Notes: generated from the letters alone by a model not told the origin. A DNA stretch of 64,000 bases from Triticum aestivum (GCF_018294505.1 NC_057807.1:171024883-171088882), one strand, 5' to 3'. Positions 45,638 to 57,499 are shown, numbered from the stretch's first letter. Program-made: numbers and translations.

Positions 45638-48600
45638 TCAGTCAGATAAAACCCCCAATTCATCCTCAGGAGCGTCGCCCGAGCTGTCGCTGGCGTCGCT
45701 GGCCTCGCGATCGCCCTCCACGTTGCCGCCAGCGGCGTCAGGGCCGTTCACCACGCCGCCCTCGTCGGCGGCCACAACCACGCCGTCGTTGTCTGAAGCG
45801 AAGGCCCTGACAAGGGCGTCAACATTGTCTTCCATCCAGTACGCCAGGTCGTCTCGGACGACTTGGGGGACCGGGGCGATGGCAGCGTCAAAGTCGAAGT
45901 GAGGGTCCATGTTCCGGAGATGGCTGAAGACGCGAGAGAAGGCATGCCCGAGCAATGCTCGACTCCTCTCCTCCACCAACCTGTTGGCACGAACCGACTG
46001 TGCCTCTAGCAACGTCACGATGTTAGTGAAGAACTGAAGGTTGCCGGCGTAGTTAATAGCACGCGGCTCGCCAACGGCCGCCTCGCAGATTATACCCAAG
46101 GCCGTGTTGGCCCTCTCTCGAAGCGTGGAGAGCATGGCGGCGTGCTCATGCTCCAAGAGACGCCGCTGACGTATCTCGTCTGCGTTTTGGCGAGCGACAG
46201 CCTCAGCCTCAACCACCTGTTGGCGAAGAAGAAGCACCTCGGCATGGGAAGCGGCCGACTCCCCCTGTGCTGCCTCAAGTGCGACCTGCAAGACATCGGC
46301 CTGCTTCGTTGCTTCCTCCAGTTTGGCCCTGAGGGCGTTGGTCCTACCTTCAGCCTCGGTCCGGACCAAATCTAGCCTCTCCTTGAGCTCGCGCTCGAGA
46401 TTCAAGCGCGCCGTCACCACCCGACGTCCGACCTCCTCCGCGGCACGGGCTTCCCGCGCAGTGACGTCGTCCTCCGCCTGTGTAACCCAGCGCTCCCTCA
46501 TCTCCAGGCGCTCGTGCTCGCGCGCGCGTTTAGCGGCTTCCAGCGTCAACGCCTCCTCACGCTTCTGGAGCTCCGCTGGGTCGCCGGAGGCCACCTTCAT
46601 CGACGCGAGGGCCGCCTCGCGTAGCTCCACCTGCTCCTCCAGTGAGCGGCACCGGGCCAAGAGTTCTTGTGGCCGCTCCTCCATGGCCTCTCGCTGCTGG
46701 TCAGCTTCACGGGCTTCTTCGGCGGCCTGGGCACGGGCCTCCCGAGAGGCCGTCAACGATGCCTTGGCCTCCTCATCATCAAGATCGTGCCGATGGTGCG
46801 CGAGGGCAGCAGCCGCCTCCAGCTCACGCCTCTCCGCAACCAACCGAAGGCCCTTGGCCTCAAGGCGCGCGTCCTCATCAGCAAGTTCCTCACCAAGCAG
46901 GCTCACCGCGTCAGCCGCCCTCCGGAGGAACCCTTGGCGAAGAGCACGATGCTCCCGGGCGCGCTCGAGTACATCCTCCACACCATCATCCGCCCCAAGC
47001 AAGCGTCGTGGGGCGCGGATCAGCACTCCCCTCTCGGGTAGCGGGCTAGGGGCTGGCGCCCTCGAGATGACCGGGCGCGCCCTGCCGAAGGCCCGACCAA
47101 AAGCCAGCCCATCTACAAGTAAAGAGCGCCGGGAGTACCCCAGCCAATCGCGGTCCACAGCCAGACGAGAAGCCCACGGCAGGTTGGCTATGCCACGGGA
47201 AGGCCCGTGAAGGAAGACCGTGGGGAGCGCAGGGCCAAGTTGCATTTCAGGATGACTCGTCTCGCCAGCCGGCCGCACCACGAGGGCCCGGCTGCTCGGG
47301 ATGGTCGAAGACGACGGAAGAGGCGGAGGCGAAGGGGATGGCTCCTCATCCACTCCCGTAAGCTCGGAGGGAAGGGCCCTACAGGGCAAGGATCAGAACA
47401 AGCAACGAAAGAGTTAGGAGCAGGAAAGGGAGAAGGCTTACTCGTCGATGGCATAGTACTTCCTACGCTTCAGCAGGCGACAAGGGTAGTCGTCGCCCAG
47501 GGCCTCCCTCCTCTTCCGTAGAGCCTCAAAGTCCACGCGGAAGCGGCCCAAGAGTTCGGCGCAGGGATCAACTTGCGACGAGGAGGAAGCATCGAGGCGA
47601 CTCGCGTCGGGGGCGTCCGCCTGATGCGCGCTGCTGATCGCCTCACCAAGAAGAGCGGCTGGGGCCTCGGGAGCCTCAGCCTCAGGCACTACGAGTAGCC
47701 TCTCGCCACCTTCAACTGCGGCAGCACGGGCCTCGAGAGCCGCTCCCTCATGAGCGTTGCCCAGCGCTGTCGCCTCGGCGAGGGCACCCTCGGCCTCCGG
47801 AGGCTCATGCCTCCCTGCACCACCACTTGAGGAAGAGTCGCCCCGGGCAGCTGCGAGGGCAACCACCACCACTGGGTTCTCGCGAGGCCCCTGGAGGCCA
47901 GCGGGGCGTGGCCCCCATTCGTCGAAGATGGGCATTTGGCTCACAAAGTCACCTCTGTTCAAGCAGAGGTACAGCAAGGCCCCCCCTTGACGAATGTCGC
48001 CGGGGGAAGGATCCCCAGTCAAGACCAAGAGCACCTTCCTCAGAGCTTCAGGCGTCAGGTCCCCTTCCTGGAGCCGCATACGGTCCCTGTGACCGCTGTA
48101 GGCCCACATTCGATGAGAGTGGCGCTGGAGAGGGGCGACGCGGCGTAGCAAGAATTCCTTCACCACCTTGGGCGCCGTCACGCCAAGCTTTCTCAGGAAC
48201 TCGAAGCGGTGCCAGACAAAGGCGAGCCGGGGGCCGCGAGCGTCACTTGGCCCTAGCCTGAATTGGGGACAACAGGCGAAGATGGCTCCGTCAGCAGGGG
48301 GCTCGGCACCCCTACGTCCACATACAGCCATCGCTCGCGAAACCCAGGCGCGGGCGGAGGAAGACTGAAGTCAATTCCGGAAGCTGCTATTTCAGGCACG
48401 GCAATGAAGCTCACGCAGCCCGAGCATTGGGTGGGGTCGACAAGGCACAGAGAGAAGAAGTGGCGCAGCAAGGCAACCGAAGGAAGGATGCCCGTCATTG
48501 CCTCCCAAACAAAGCAAATACCGCGAGAAGGGTGATGGATTCAGGACCCAGATGCATCATATGGATCTGATAATGGGAAAGCACGGCGTTGAAGAAATCA

Positions 48601-48860
48601 GAGAAGGGGGGAACCAGTCCCGCCCACAGGGCGTCGGCGAAATACCGGACCTCGGTGGGAATCCTGTCAACAGAGAAGTGAGACGCGGGCCAGGCCGTCG
48701 TCCTCCCGCACTCATTGAAGGTGGTGGCCAGGGCCCAGCGGACCTTGCCCAGGCCATCTTGATTGATTATGACCGGCCAATCGACGGCAGGGGCCGCCGT
48801 CGACGACGAGCGAGGCTGCGGCACGGGCTTCTTCTCTTTTCCCTTCCTCGGCGGGGCCAT
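45638..48860 (-). pseudogene. Antisense gene: gypsy-type-transposon (Transposase_28-like) N-terminus plus long coiled coil
   Basis: Minus strand. ATG 48860 opens MAPPRKGKEKKPVP, a 121-codon segment with EVRYFADALWAGLVPPFSDF. A one-base shift near 48512 moves the frame to 48498-48253 (LLRHFFSLCLVDPTQCSGCV, GFRERWLYVDVG). A stop near 48253 and a second shift near 48240 lead to 48331-47438 (LAFVWHRFEFLRKLGVTAPK). These segments match what is known of the putative gypsy-type-transposon domain of grass elements. A 63-bp intron (47379-47441) splices DE to ALPSELTGVDEE in phase. Exon 2 (47378-45638) adds about 580 residues, mostly an Ala/Glu/Arg-rich coiled coil, and ends acidic. The biochemical role of this family is unknown; despite the name it has no shown transposase activity that I can point to. 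Broken by at least two frameshifts and a stop. Confidence 0.75.
47379..47441 (-). other. Intron of the antisense gene
   Basis: Minus strand donor GA|GTAAGCC, pyrimidine-rich interior, acceptor CCCTGTAG|GG. Removing it keeps the frame open across the junction. Confidence 0.7.
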
Positions 48861-49156
48861 GACGACAGGAAGGGGATGGGGGAAGGTTCGAGATTGGATT
48901 GGATAAAGGAGCTGGAGTTCGAGAGAAGAAAGGACATGGAGCGCTCAAGCAGCAGAAAGGGGAACGGCTGTGTGCGGCAGCGAGTCCGCCTAGCAAGGCA
49001 CAAAATAAGGAGGCATGGGGGAACAGTGCCGCCCACGTCCAATCAACCACCACGCAGCGCCCAAGGCCACAGGCTGTTAGGGCCCGCGACGCTTCGCACT
49101 TGCCCTTTCGCCACTCTTCTCAGCCAAGTTCAGGCGCGCCGTGGGCCCGGGGCTAC

Positions 49157-50055
49157 TATCGGTGTTCTGGGAATGGGGGTCCCTAGACTTGCCTGCCTGC
49201 GGCCTGCGGCGTGGCTCAAAGGAGGCCCAACACGGCCCATCTTCATCAACGCAAGCTCAAGACCCTCGCGAGGGGCCAACCCTCGCGGGGCGGACGACAA
49301 GGAGCTTCCTCAGGCACGGCCTCGTCAGGCTGGCTCATGAGGGGGGCGGAGAGTTCAAGGCAGGGTACCTCGCGAGGTGCCCATGACGCAAGCCATGACG
49401 ACCAAGGGCGCTAGCCCGCGCAGTGTCCTCCTTTCCTCTTTGGTGCAAAGGGAGCAAGCGCAGGCGAGAGCATCAAGCAAAGGCGTCCATTTCGGTGCAA
49501 CAACAACAAGACCAGCCCAACGGCTGGAAGGAAGTCATTGTGGAGCCCAAGCCGACGTCATCACCAGAGCCTTTGACATGCGAGGACCAACTTTAGTCAG
49601 GATAAGTGTACCCGATGTTCCCCTTCAAAATGGCCAATTGTTGGCGCCCTTCCCGCTCAATATTTGGGAAGAGGCCTAGGGCCTTTGCCTATAAATAGGA
49701 CTAGCCACCCCCAGGGTAGAGGCATCTGGATCCTCATCAAGAAACCAGTAGATAGAGCGACTGAACCCCTCCGAGCAGTTCATCGCACCAGCCAAGAACA
49801 GACCCTCGCGAGGCTGTTCTGCTTTGTATTGTTCATCATCAAGCCCAAGAGGCAATCCACCACACCACACACTGGAGTAGGGTATTACACCACAATGGTG
49901 GCCTGAACCAGTATAAATCTTTTGTCTCTTGTGCTCTTTAGTTTGGTAGTTTAGGTCCTAGCGATTCGGCGAGGAGCGCGCCGGCAGAGGGTTGAATCTC
50001 TGCGCGCACCCCAGAGTTCGAACCTCAAGGATCTGCCGGAACCCGAAATCCGACA
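49157..50055 (+). repeat. Right LTR of the 7.25 kb Gypsy
   Basis: 899 bp. The first dinucleotide is changed (TATCGGTGTTCTGGG instead of TGTCGG). Ends GAAATCCGACA. TATAAATA at 49690-49697. Confidence 0.92.
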
Positions 50056-50242
50056 GCCTCCTCCTCATCCGCCTCGATAACCTCCTCTTCTGGAGCACAA
50101 GTTTCTGAAGATTTCCGCCTCCACGTCGCTGTCAAGCGGCTAATCGGCCGCCGATGTTTACCCCACCATGCTTGGTGTCGACTAAGTGGAGTAGCTGTGG
50201 CATTCCTGGTACCAGAGTGGTGGCGATCTACCATGTACTACT
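50056..50242 (-). pseudogene. N-terminal part of the frame interrupted by the Gypsy
   Basis: On the minus strand ATG 50234 opens MVDRHHSGTRNATATPLSRH and ends in an acidic stretch, APEEEVIEADEEEA, at the insertion site. An in-frame TAG lies at 50240-50242, two codons before the ATG, preceded by DSEEE. A better-placed ATG (GCCGCCATGACC, 50293) is in another frame. The original protein may therefore have started upstream and been frameshifted. No family recognised. Confidence 0.4.
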
Positions 50243-50636
50243 CTTCCTCGCTGTCGGTTGCGCTCGTGCACACGCGCCGGCTTTGTGGTCATGGCGGCAG
50301 AAGGCGGCCGGGAGGGTGCCGGCGATCTCCTTTGTCAGCTCCTACGACAGTATGTCGAAGAGAGCTTTGGAGCGCTCCCGGAGCGGAGCCGCCAATGTCT
50401 CTCGTCTGCTCCTGTGATAGTACGTACAAGAGAGCTTCGGAGTGCTAGGAGGCAATGGTTGGAGTGGTGCCGATAGAAGGAAGGGATGGGAGAAGAATGA
50501 GTGTGGGTCTTTGGCTATGGCTGGGAGCTAGTGCTCAAGTTAATATAGCGGGCGAATCGCAATGAGTCACGGTAGACGGCTGGACGGCTGGTGACGGAGT
50601 AGGTTCGTCGGGCGTGAATGCGGACACTGCTTCATT

Positions 50637-50732
50637 GACTTAACTGCAATTGCTTTGGGTTACTGAAATGTGGTCCCAACGGGCATCTGGCCCGCATGTC
50701 AGTGACACACCATCTGCACCTGCAGTTAAGTC
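50637..50732. repeat. 96-bp imperfect hairpin, related to 7800-7893
   Basis: GACTTAACTGCAATTGC pairs with GCACCTGCAGTTAAGTC. Inside it, ACTGAAATGTGGTCC pairs with GGCCCGCATGTCAGT. It shares the TTAACTGCA arms and GGCCC/GGGCC core with the 7.8 kb hairpin. Confidence 0.55.
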
Positions 50733-50759
50733 CGGTGAATGTGGCATTGATGTTCTCGA

Positions 50760-51770
50760 GAGACAGCGACCATTTCAGGCGGGAAGCGCGCACTAGCTAT
50801 GGAAGGGTTTCGGTAGGCCAAGGCGGTCAGACGCTGGCGTGGTGGTAAAGTGTGAACCCATGGATGATGAGCCTTTGAAGCATATGCGGACGTATTGACA
50901 ACCAGGCGTCCATGCCACTGCTCTTCTCGCTAGCTAGCCTTCCATGACCACCATTAGACACCACACAACCAGGCATATCTTATGAATAATGGACGAATCG
51001 ATCAGACACACACTCGTGTGCAGTGGAAACTAAGATCGGTCGCTCACGATAGTACATACTCCGCACCATAGTACCCTCTCTAGCTAGGCTGTTTTATAGA
51101 TAGTCACTGTGATGGACGATATACATGAGCAAGGCCCTCCAAGTATGACCGTTGGTGTTGAGCCAGGTGAATACATGCTCGGCGTTCGCGTAGGCCTTCA
51201 TCAAATGTCTAAACTATAATGTCAGGCACCGCCAGGGCGTGCAGGTGATGGGCTCGCCGTTTGCATTGCGCCATGAGCAGGACTTTGATTGAGAGGGTGA
51301 CGTGCATGCATTAGCATGCTTTGACAGCGTGAGCATGAGTGTCTGACACAAAGTATTTCATTTTCATTTGGCTGAGAGAATGCTAAAGAACACGAGCGTG
51401 AGCATGAGTTGCAGCGACGAGTCCGTGGTTTTATTCCCCACATACGCATAATTTTGGTTTTTATTTCTTTCTCCACTGACAGGTAGGCCCGCGTAGATAT
51501 ATAAAGAACACAAGCTGATGAGGCGCATGCGGACTTTTTGACTGGTCAACCAGACAAATATGGAGCTATATGATGAGCCAGTGACCCTATAATCACCGTA
51601 TCTCGTATACAAAGATCAAAGTGAGCTATCAAGACAAGTTCGATGACCGCCAATGCATTTTAGTCGGTAATAAATGACCAGGATTGAAGGGGAATCCAAA
51701 TTTCCATCGTCTTCTGTCGTTGAGCTCTTGACAAACCAATGCACTATACGGTTGTCTGGCCACTCCACCC
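50760..51770. other. Intergenic, no gene seen
   Basis: No frame longer than about 95 codons. No TE terminus recognised. Confidence 0.4.
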
Positions 51771-51830
51771 TAGAGCTCTCACCAAGCGTCGTTCGTGCCA
51801 CCGCACCGCACACTAACCGGTAAGGAAGCG

Positions 51831-52163
51831 ATGGCATCCCACCGCGCCGAGTTCCTTGCTGCCCATGACCGCACACAAAATGGTAGGGAACCGATGGCAT
51901 CCCGCTGTGCCGAGTTCATCACCACTCGCGACCTCACACCTATGTGGGACGAATTTGGAGCTGCCAAGGCCGAATGGCCGGTAGAGCAAGAGGCTGCCAA
52001 ATCCGCATAGAGGGAGCCGAAAAGTCAGAAATCACTCAAGAAAAGAGAGGCCCGCCGCCGCAAGAAAGATGAGGATGCACGCGCTACTACGGAGAGGTCG
52101 GCGGAGATCCAAGCACGATTGGGTGTCGCCGACAAAGCCGGGATGGAGAACGACGGCATTTAG
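51831..52163 (+). pseudogene. Small basic ORF with 21-residue duplication and one stop
   Basis: The frame is open from 51774. The first ATG is 51831 (MASHRAEFLAAHDRTQNGRE). A TAG lies at 52008-52010, after which the same frame stays open to TAG 52161-52163 with a strongly basic stretch, SLKKREARRRKKDEDARAT, and then EIQARLGVADKAGMENDG. Two adjacent 63-bp units code for related 21-residue segments (EAMASHRAEF / EPMASRCAEF). It looks like a piece of a nuclear or transposon-related protein. The family is not recognised. Confidence 0.4.
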
Positions 52164-52294
52164 GCAGCATGTGGGAAGTAGTAGTACTAGTAGTTAGTGT
52201 TTATGTCTGTGTCTGAGTACGAGCACGTACCAGTACTACTAGTTACTACTATAGTTTTACAGCAAATTACCAGTACATTAGCCTAGACTCAATG

Positions 52295-52432
52295 GAAAAA
52301 TTTCTATCCTATGCATCAAACGGCATCTCTTTCTCTATAGGAATTGAGATGCATGTCATCTCACTTCCTATGATTTTGATATTCCTATAAAATTCCTATC
52401 CTATTTACAAAAGGAGGGCTCTGTTGGAGTAA
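52295..52432 (-). mobile_element. Tourist-like MITE (PIF/Harbinger type)
   Basis: Rich in ATTCCTATAAAATTCCTATCC. On the minus strand it begins AGAGCCCTCCTTTTGTAAAT, then AGGATAGGAATTTTATAGG. This is the style of grass Tourist MITEs. The left border is uncertain. Confidence 0.5.
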
Positions 52433-52454
52433 CTACTGTAGCTAGAAGTACTGC

Positions 52455-53960
52455 TGGTGTAGTAGTTTTCTTTAAGAAGCGGAATTCAACGAAGTCATGA
52501 TGGTTCCTTCGTCCGAGCAACTTCAAAGTGGGATAAGTTGGGCTTGCGATTTGATGGCTCATTAGTCATTATTACTGCAGCGTGACGACCGGGGTGACTC
52601 TCCCTTGGAGTTCTGCGTGCATGGCAAGTGGACCAGGATAGTCGACGTCCCACATGTTGGCAAACAGAATTATTCTTTCCGATATCAAGGATCAAGTAAA
52701 CCGCATGGTATAGTATCACTGCTGATTGGTTCTCAAAAAAATAGTATCATTGCTGATTTATATTTTTTTTTCTGATGAATGCTAGCGTTTCAACTCTTAC
52801 GATGAAGAGTGCCAAACACGGAATGTGCTAGATGTCCCACACGTCGGCGAAAGGAGTGCGACATGAACAGCAAGGTAGAGCCAAAGCAAAAAAACAGCAT
52901 GGTAGAGCGTCTCCACTTCTTCCACTTCTAGGTCGGAGGCCACACGTAGTAGTACTAGCGGTATGAACGATACAAAGTGCAACCTGGAGAGAAAGACATG
53001 TCTAGTTGGAAGGTCTTGGGGCATACATGTAAACAAATATAAAAGCTAATATGTGCCTCCAACTAATATAGTAGTAGTAGAGTACTTAGGCACGTACTCC
53101 ATAAGATCACCGTGCATTGCACGTACAACATTTATTGGTACTACGTAGTAAGAGACAAATGCCGCCCAAGAGTTCCCTTCTCGACCCACTTTTGGGTGTT
53201 TGGTTGAGTGTATGGAGGGTGCATGAGTCCACACTAGTTTAGCACAAATACACTAGAACCATGCATGAAGAGAGCATGCATGAAGAGGGGTGTTCAGTTG
53301 AGCATGCATGAAGAGGTAACAACTATGCTGACATGAGAACGCAACCAAACACACCCTATATGCCACGCATGTTCATACCATTTGTGCCTTTCTACTTCAC
53401 TTACTACGCTACATTACTCAGGTTCGTACGTCCACTCCTGGGTACATGTCCGTCTCGTAGTTCCAGTCCCACGTGTTCTTCATATAGATGGAACGATCCT
53501 TGCATGACACGTGCACCTTGATGCTAAATGTCTCGCGTGTTGTCAAAAGGTTGAACAAAGCTCACGTAAAAAAATAGAGTGGAAGAACATAGATTCCTGA
53601 CGACCGAGAAGGAGCAAGGAACCTCATGGTGGAGCGTCTGCACTCATAATATTTTATATAATTTAGCTATATAAAATCAACCAATCATCTCCACAGTGGA
53701 CTAGAAGAGTACGAAACACGACCGCCCAGTGTAGTTACATCATACTAGTACTTGGCTAAGCCACGCTATCACCATACTTCTTGGCTTCCGTGCAACACCT
53801 ATCTCTTGTAATCCAGCAGCCCGTATTGCTTCTCCCTCCTCGTCTCTCTCAAAGTGCGGCAGGCTGGCGTTTTTGCCGTCTATTGAGGTCGGTTAACTCA
53901 TCACATGTTAGCGACATACCAAGAGCATTCTAAAAAATTCCTTTCACGTTCCGTTTTCAA
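52455..53960. repeat. Diverged copy of the 41224-42250 segment
   Basis: The same ordered landmarks as the 41 kb segment, with extra insertions (for example the MITE at 53192). Confidence 0.6.
53192..53358. mobile_element. ~167-bp MITE with GGGTGTTTGGTTG ends
   Basis: Left TTGGGTGTTTGGTTGAGTGT and right GCAACCAAACACACCC are inverted copies. Three GCATGCATGAAGAG words lie inside. Confidence 0.55.
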
Positions 53961-54025
53961 AAAGAAAAAAATACTTTCACGTACGAATTTGACTGTATGC
54001 TTTGGGCAACTTGCATGTCCTATAC

Positions 54026-54341
54026 TTCTCCTATTTGGATACTCTAACTTAGCTAGAGGTTAGACTAACTCATGACTAACCCTGAACTAACTGTAGCCAA
54101 AGAGGTTTTTGGATGACAGGGTTAGATTGACAATAAATGCACTTGATGGAGAGAGAAAAGTGATTTTTTCAGTGGTCCTAATGAGAACTATCTCCAGTTA
54201 GCACCTCTTGGGTGGGATAGTTTTTTTTGGTGGGTTCGGTGCAACTTGCTCCAATTTAAACCCTAATGCTTGGATACTTTAGGGCTATTTGAGCCCCAAC
54301 TAGCTCAAACTAACTCTAACCCATGGATCCAAACAGGGCCT
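54026..54341. mobile_element. ~0.3 kb MITE with TTTGGATAC/GGTTAGA ends
   Basis: Left TCCTATTTGGATACTCTAAC resembles the complement of right GTTAGAGTTAG...TTTGGATCCAT. The interior is rich in CTAACTC words on both arms. Confidence 0.5.
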
Positions 54342-55750
54342 ATGGCCAGCCTCGGCACGGAGCAGTCGCGTGCACCGGGAAGCGGTGCTCTCTCGGCCGT
54401 CGAGCCGCTACAAAGCCGGTGCCAGTGAGAGGTCGCCTCCGCTGTGGCCGGGCATTAATGTGGCACTGACGCTCCAGGGCGATCCTGACCGTTTCACGCG
54501 AGAAGCACGCGCAGGCAAGGGAGTATATGTTTTGAACTGTTTTAGGTGTAGTACGGGTAGTTTGCAAAACTAGTCAATTATTGCACTTAGTTTCCTAAGA
54601 AATTGTGGTAAAAAATGTTACTCCACAGCCCGCTTCCCTTCTCCTTCCTCTTCCATCGCCCACACATCCACGGGAAGTGACCGGTCAACCCTTATATAGG
54701 AGTGCTTGCACAAAAAGATGCATTCATGACCACTAAAATTTCTAGATTAAAGCGCCGCTCCGACGGGACTATGGCATATGTTCTTACCTTCAGCCGAGCC
54801 ATGGCTATTGGGCGACGGTGACCAGAGAAGAGGCGGCGGGAGGGGAATGAATGCAGCTACTGTTTGGGTTGGTCGTCCGGCTTAAATAAATGTGCAGCAT
54901 CACGTGTATCCGCGGGTGCACAAATTGTAACATACATGTCTGCTTAAGTGGGCATCACGTAACTGGCGTGTGTGTGTCTGTGAGAGATTCTGAGAGACAG
55001 AGTGCGTCTGTGTGACTCTACTCTTCGGACATGTACTCAACCTTTTGCATCAGGATATAAGTATAATGGTATTTACTTTATCTAGTGATTTACGTGGCCA
55101 TGTTAACGTGGTTGTGTAAAAAAATGTCACTTCCTGCTCGTGATTTGCACTATATAATTACAAGCAAGATGCTCGTGCATTGCACGGAACATCAATATGC
55201 ATTTTTTTACAAAACACCTGTTGTGATTGACCCATGCAGGAGTAATCCCATGTGTAAAAACTAATGATATCTCGAGAATTTTATCGGAAAACTGGTATCT
55301 CGAGAATGTCATCGAAAAAAATGAGAGATGAGAGATAAGGTGAGGAGGAGTAGAGTGTGGTAGTGACTGGTGGTCGGAATGGGAGGAGGCATGGGGATGA
55401 ACGGCGCCGGCAGGCGGCAGCGGCCACCATGCTAGATTGTTCCAGAGACTTCCTTTTTTAATTGCTCAGCAATGAGGTTGTGGGAGATAAGGATGTTGAG
55501 AGAGGTGCAGGCATCTTTTGTAAAATTATCATAGTTTGCTTTCTATCCATCAGATATAGATCAGACGCTCTATATTACAACATGGCAGGCATACCATCAG
55601 TGCCAACTCAGTTTTTTATAAGGGTATAGATGATAAGTTTGCTAACTACTAAAGTAAAGTGGAATTCCTCCATGTTATACAAGTAAATTAAGGTGATTGT
55701 TGATCATACGGGTAAGATTGGATGAAGGGTGGTAGGAACAAATGCTCCGC
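54342..55750. other. Intergenic, no gene seen
   Basis: A short GC-rich patch at 54340-54520 has a 75-codon minus-strand frame without recognisable features. The remainder is AT-rich. Confidence 0.4.
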
Positions 55751-55754
55751 CTAG

Positions 55755-55945
55755 AGCATGTGTGTGTGAGATGGAGTCTTAGTGTGTGTTTGTGTGTGTG
55801 TGTGGGTGGGTGGGTGTGTGTGTGTGAGAGAGAGAGAGATGGAGTCTTAGTGTGTATCTGATGGAGTCTTAGTGTGTGTGTGTGTGTGTGGGGGGGTGGG
55901 TGGGTGCGTGTGTGCATGTGTGTGTGTGTGTGTGTGTCTTGGGGT
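55755..55945. repeat. (GT)n-rich microsatellite with repeated GATGGAGTCTTAGTGTGT
   Basis: Three copies of GATGGAGTCTTAGTGTGT are separated by GT, GGGT and GAGA runs. Confidence 0.8.
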
Positions 55946-56639
55946 CCTCGGTGGAGGATGTAATTTAAGTGTGCATGGCTTCATCATAGAGAGGTGATGT
56001 GTATGGCAGAGGCCACCAATGATGGGGTGCGAGAGAGAAAATGCTCGTAGAGAGGGAAGAGAAGGTGTGTGTGCGTGAGAGGAGTCGACATCGAGAGAAC
56101 GTGTTTGTTCGAGAGACACCGAGGAAGACAACTATATATCGATGGTGCATGTAGGCGGGAATTAAATGAACGGATAGTCTTATTGGTTTCGGGGATATAG
56201 GGGAAGAGTGAGAGGGGGGGTAGCTAGAAGGAGATTGTTAAGTGTGAGTGTGTGTTTTACCCATCCAGGCGGAAGTTATGTGCACACAAGAAGAGAATGA
56301 TTTGATGTGGCGTTAGGGTTGAGGGTAATTAACTACGTATGGAGACATAGAGACCTTGAACGTGCATGTGTGAGAGGTACACATGTATACGTGGGATGTG
56401 TGTGTGTGCGCGCGCATGATTGAGATAAAAGAAAGAAGAGATAAGACATAAGATCAACGACATGGGAGAGATGGACCAGTATGACAATATGCATGCATGT
56501 GAGAATGCAGGGAAGAAGGCCCGACAATTGAGCATGTGTTTTTGTCTTTAAGAGATAGTGGCGTGGGCTGGAGCATGCATCTATGGCGAGAAGAGGAAGT
56601 GAGGCACAACGATTGTGTCAAAGAGATCAACCTATAAAT

Positions 56640-57440
56640 GCATATGTATGGAGAGACATATATAGTGTGGGTGATAGGAAGCAAGACTGCGTGCGAGAAA
56701 GAAATGTTGACGGAGAAACTAGTGATAGATACAGAGATGGAGATGCTAGATAGAGGGACATCCGCTAGTTTGCGTGTTGGCGATGACCACCGGGTGGTTC
56801 ACACGGTGAAGCTATGTGTGTGTGAGAGAAAGATAAAAAGAGGGCACTTGACTGCATGTAGAGAGAAACATATGTAGTGTGCGTGATAGGAAGCAAGAGT
56901 GAGGGCGAGAAAGAAGTTTGATGGAGAAACATATAAATAGAAAGATAATGATGCTACTAGTGTGCGTTAGAGATAATAGTCGAGTGGATCAGAAGGCTGA
57001 GATATGTGTATGGGTGTGAGAGAGGTAGAGAGAGGGTGCATGTGAGACATACAAACAAATATCAGAGGGAAATGAGATCCCGAGAGATGGAGTTTTGTGT
57101 CTGCGAGAGAGAAAGATATTTCACAACAAGAGTGATAGCTAGAGAGACATATGAGGGAACGCAAGATATCTCTAGGGGGAGAGAGTGTGTGTGAGCATAC
57201 AAGAGAACAATGGAGAAATATGAGACCCTGGGAGACAGAGTTTGTGTTTCTGTGTGAGAAAGAGATATTTAAGAGGAAGAGTCGTAGGTTCTCATACCTA
57301 TGGAGCGAAAAGCATCTCTGTATGAGGGGTGTGCGAGTGGCACACAGGGGAATAGTAGAGAGAAATGAGACCCCGAGAGACAAAGTTTTGTGTTTGTGTG
57401 AGAGAAAGAGATTCCACATGGAGAATCATAGTCGGATGCA
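56640..57440. repeat. GA/GT-rich tandem duplications (~212 bp x2, ~146 bp x3)
   Basis: GTGATAGGAAGCAAGA and flanks occur at about 56670 and 56883. TGAGACCCCGAGAGA-type units start at 57073, 57221 and 57366. The purine bias gives long but meaningless open frames on both strands. Confidence 0.65.
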
Positions 57441-57499
57441 CATGGCAGGGAGGGAGATATACTTAGAGAGAGATAGAGTGATGTAGGTCGAGGGAGAGA

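Larger units (their letters stand above)
42803..50055 (+). mobile_element. Complete non-autonomous Gypsy-type LTR element with antisense gene
   Basis: Two ~0.9 kb LTRs with TG/TA...CA ends, a 5-bp target duplication, a primer site starting TGGCGCGC, and a GGGCCCGGGGCTAC stretch before the right LTR. The plus strand carries a short gag-like frame. No protease, RT or integrase motif is present. Most of the interior is taken by a gene on the opposite strand (48860-45638). Antisense genes are known in Tat-lineage grass Gypsy elements, and pol-less relatives of such elements are also known. The lineage call is an inference from that layout. The LTRs look about 95% alike by eye. Confidence 0.88.

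Noticed and set aside
46323..47210. 295-codon plus-strand frame opposite the antisense gene
   Set aside because: Serine/arginine-rich mirror of the coiled-coil exon. The minus-strand frame is longer and has a consistent intron and domain.
55675..56150. His/Thr-rich minus-strand frames
   Set aside because: Translation of GT microsatellite DNA.
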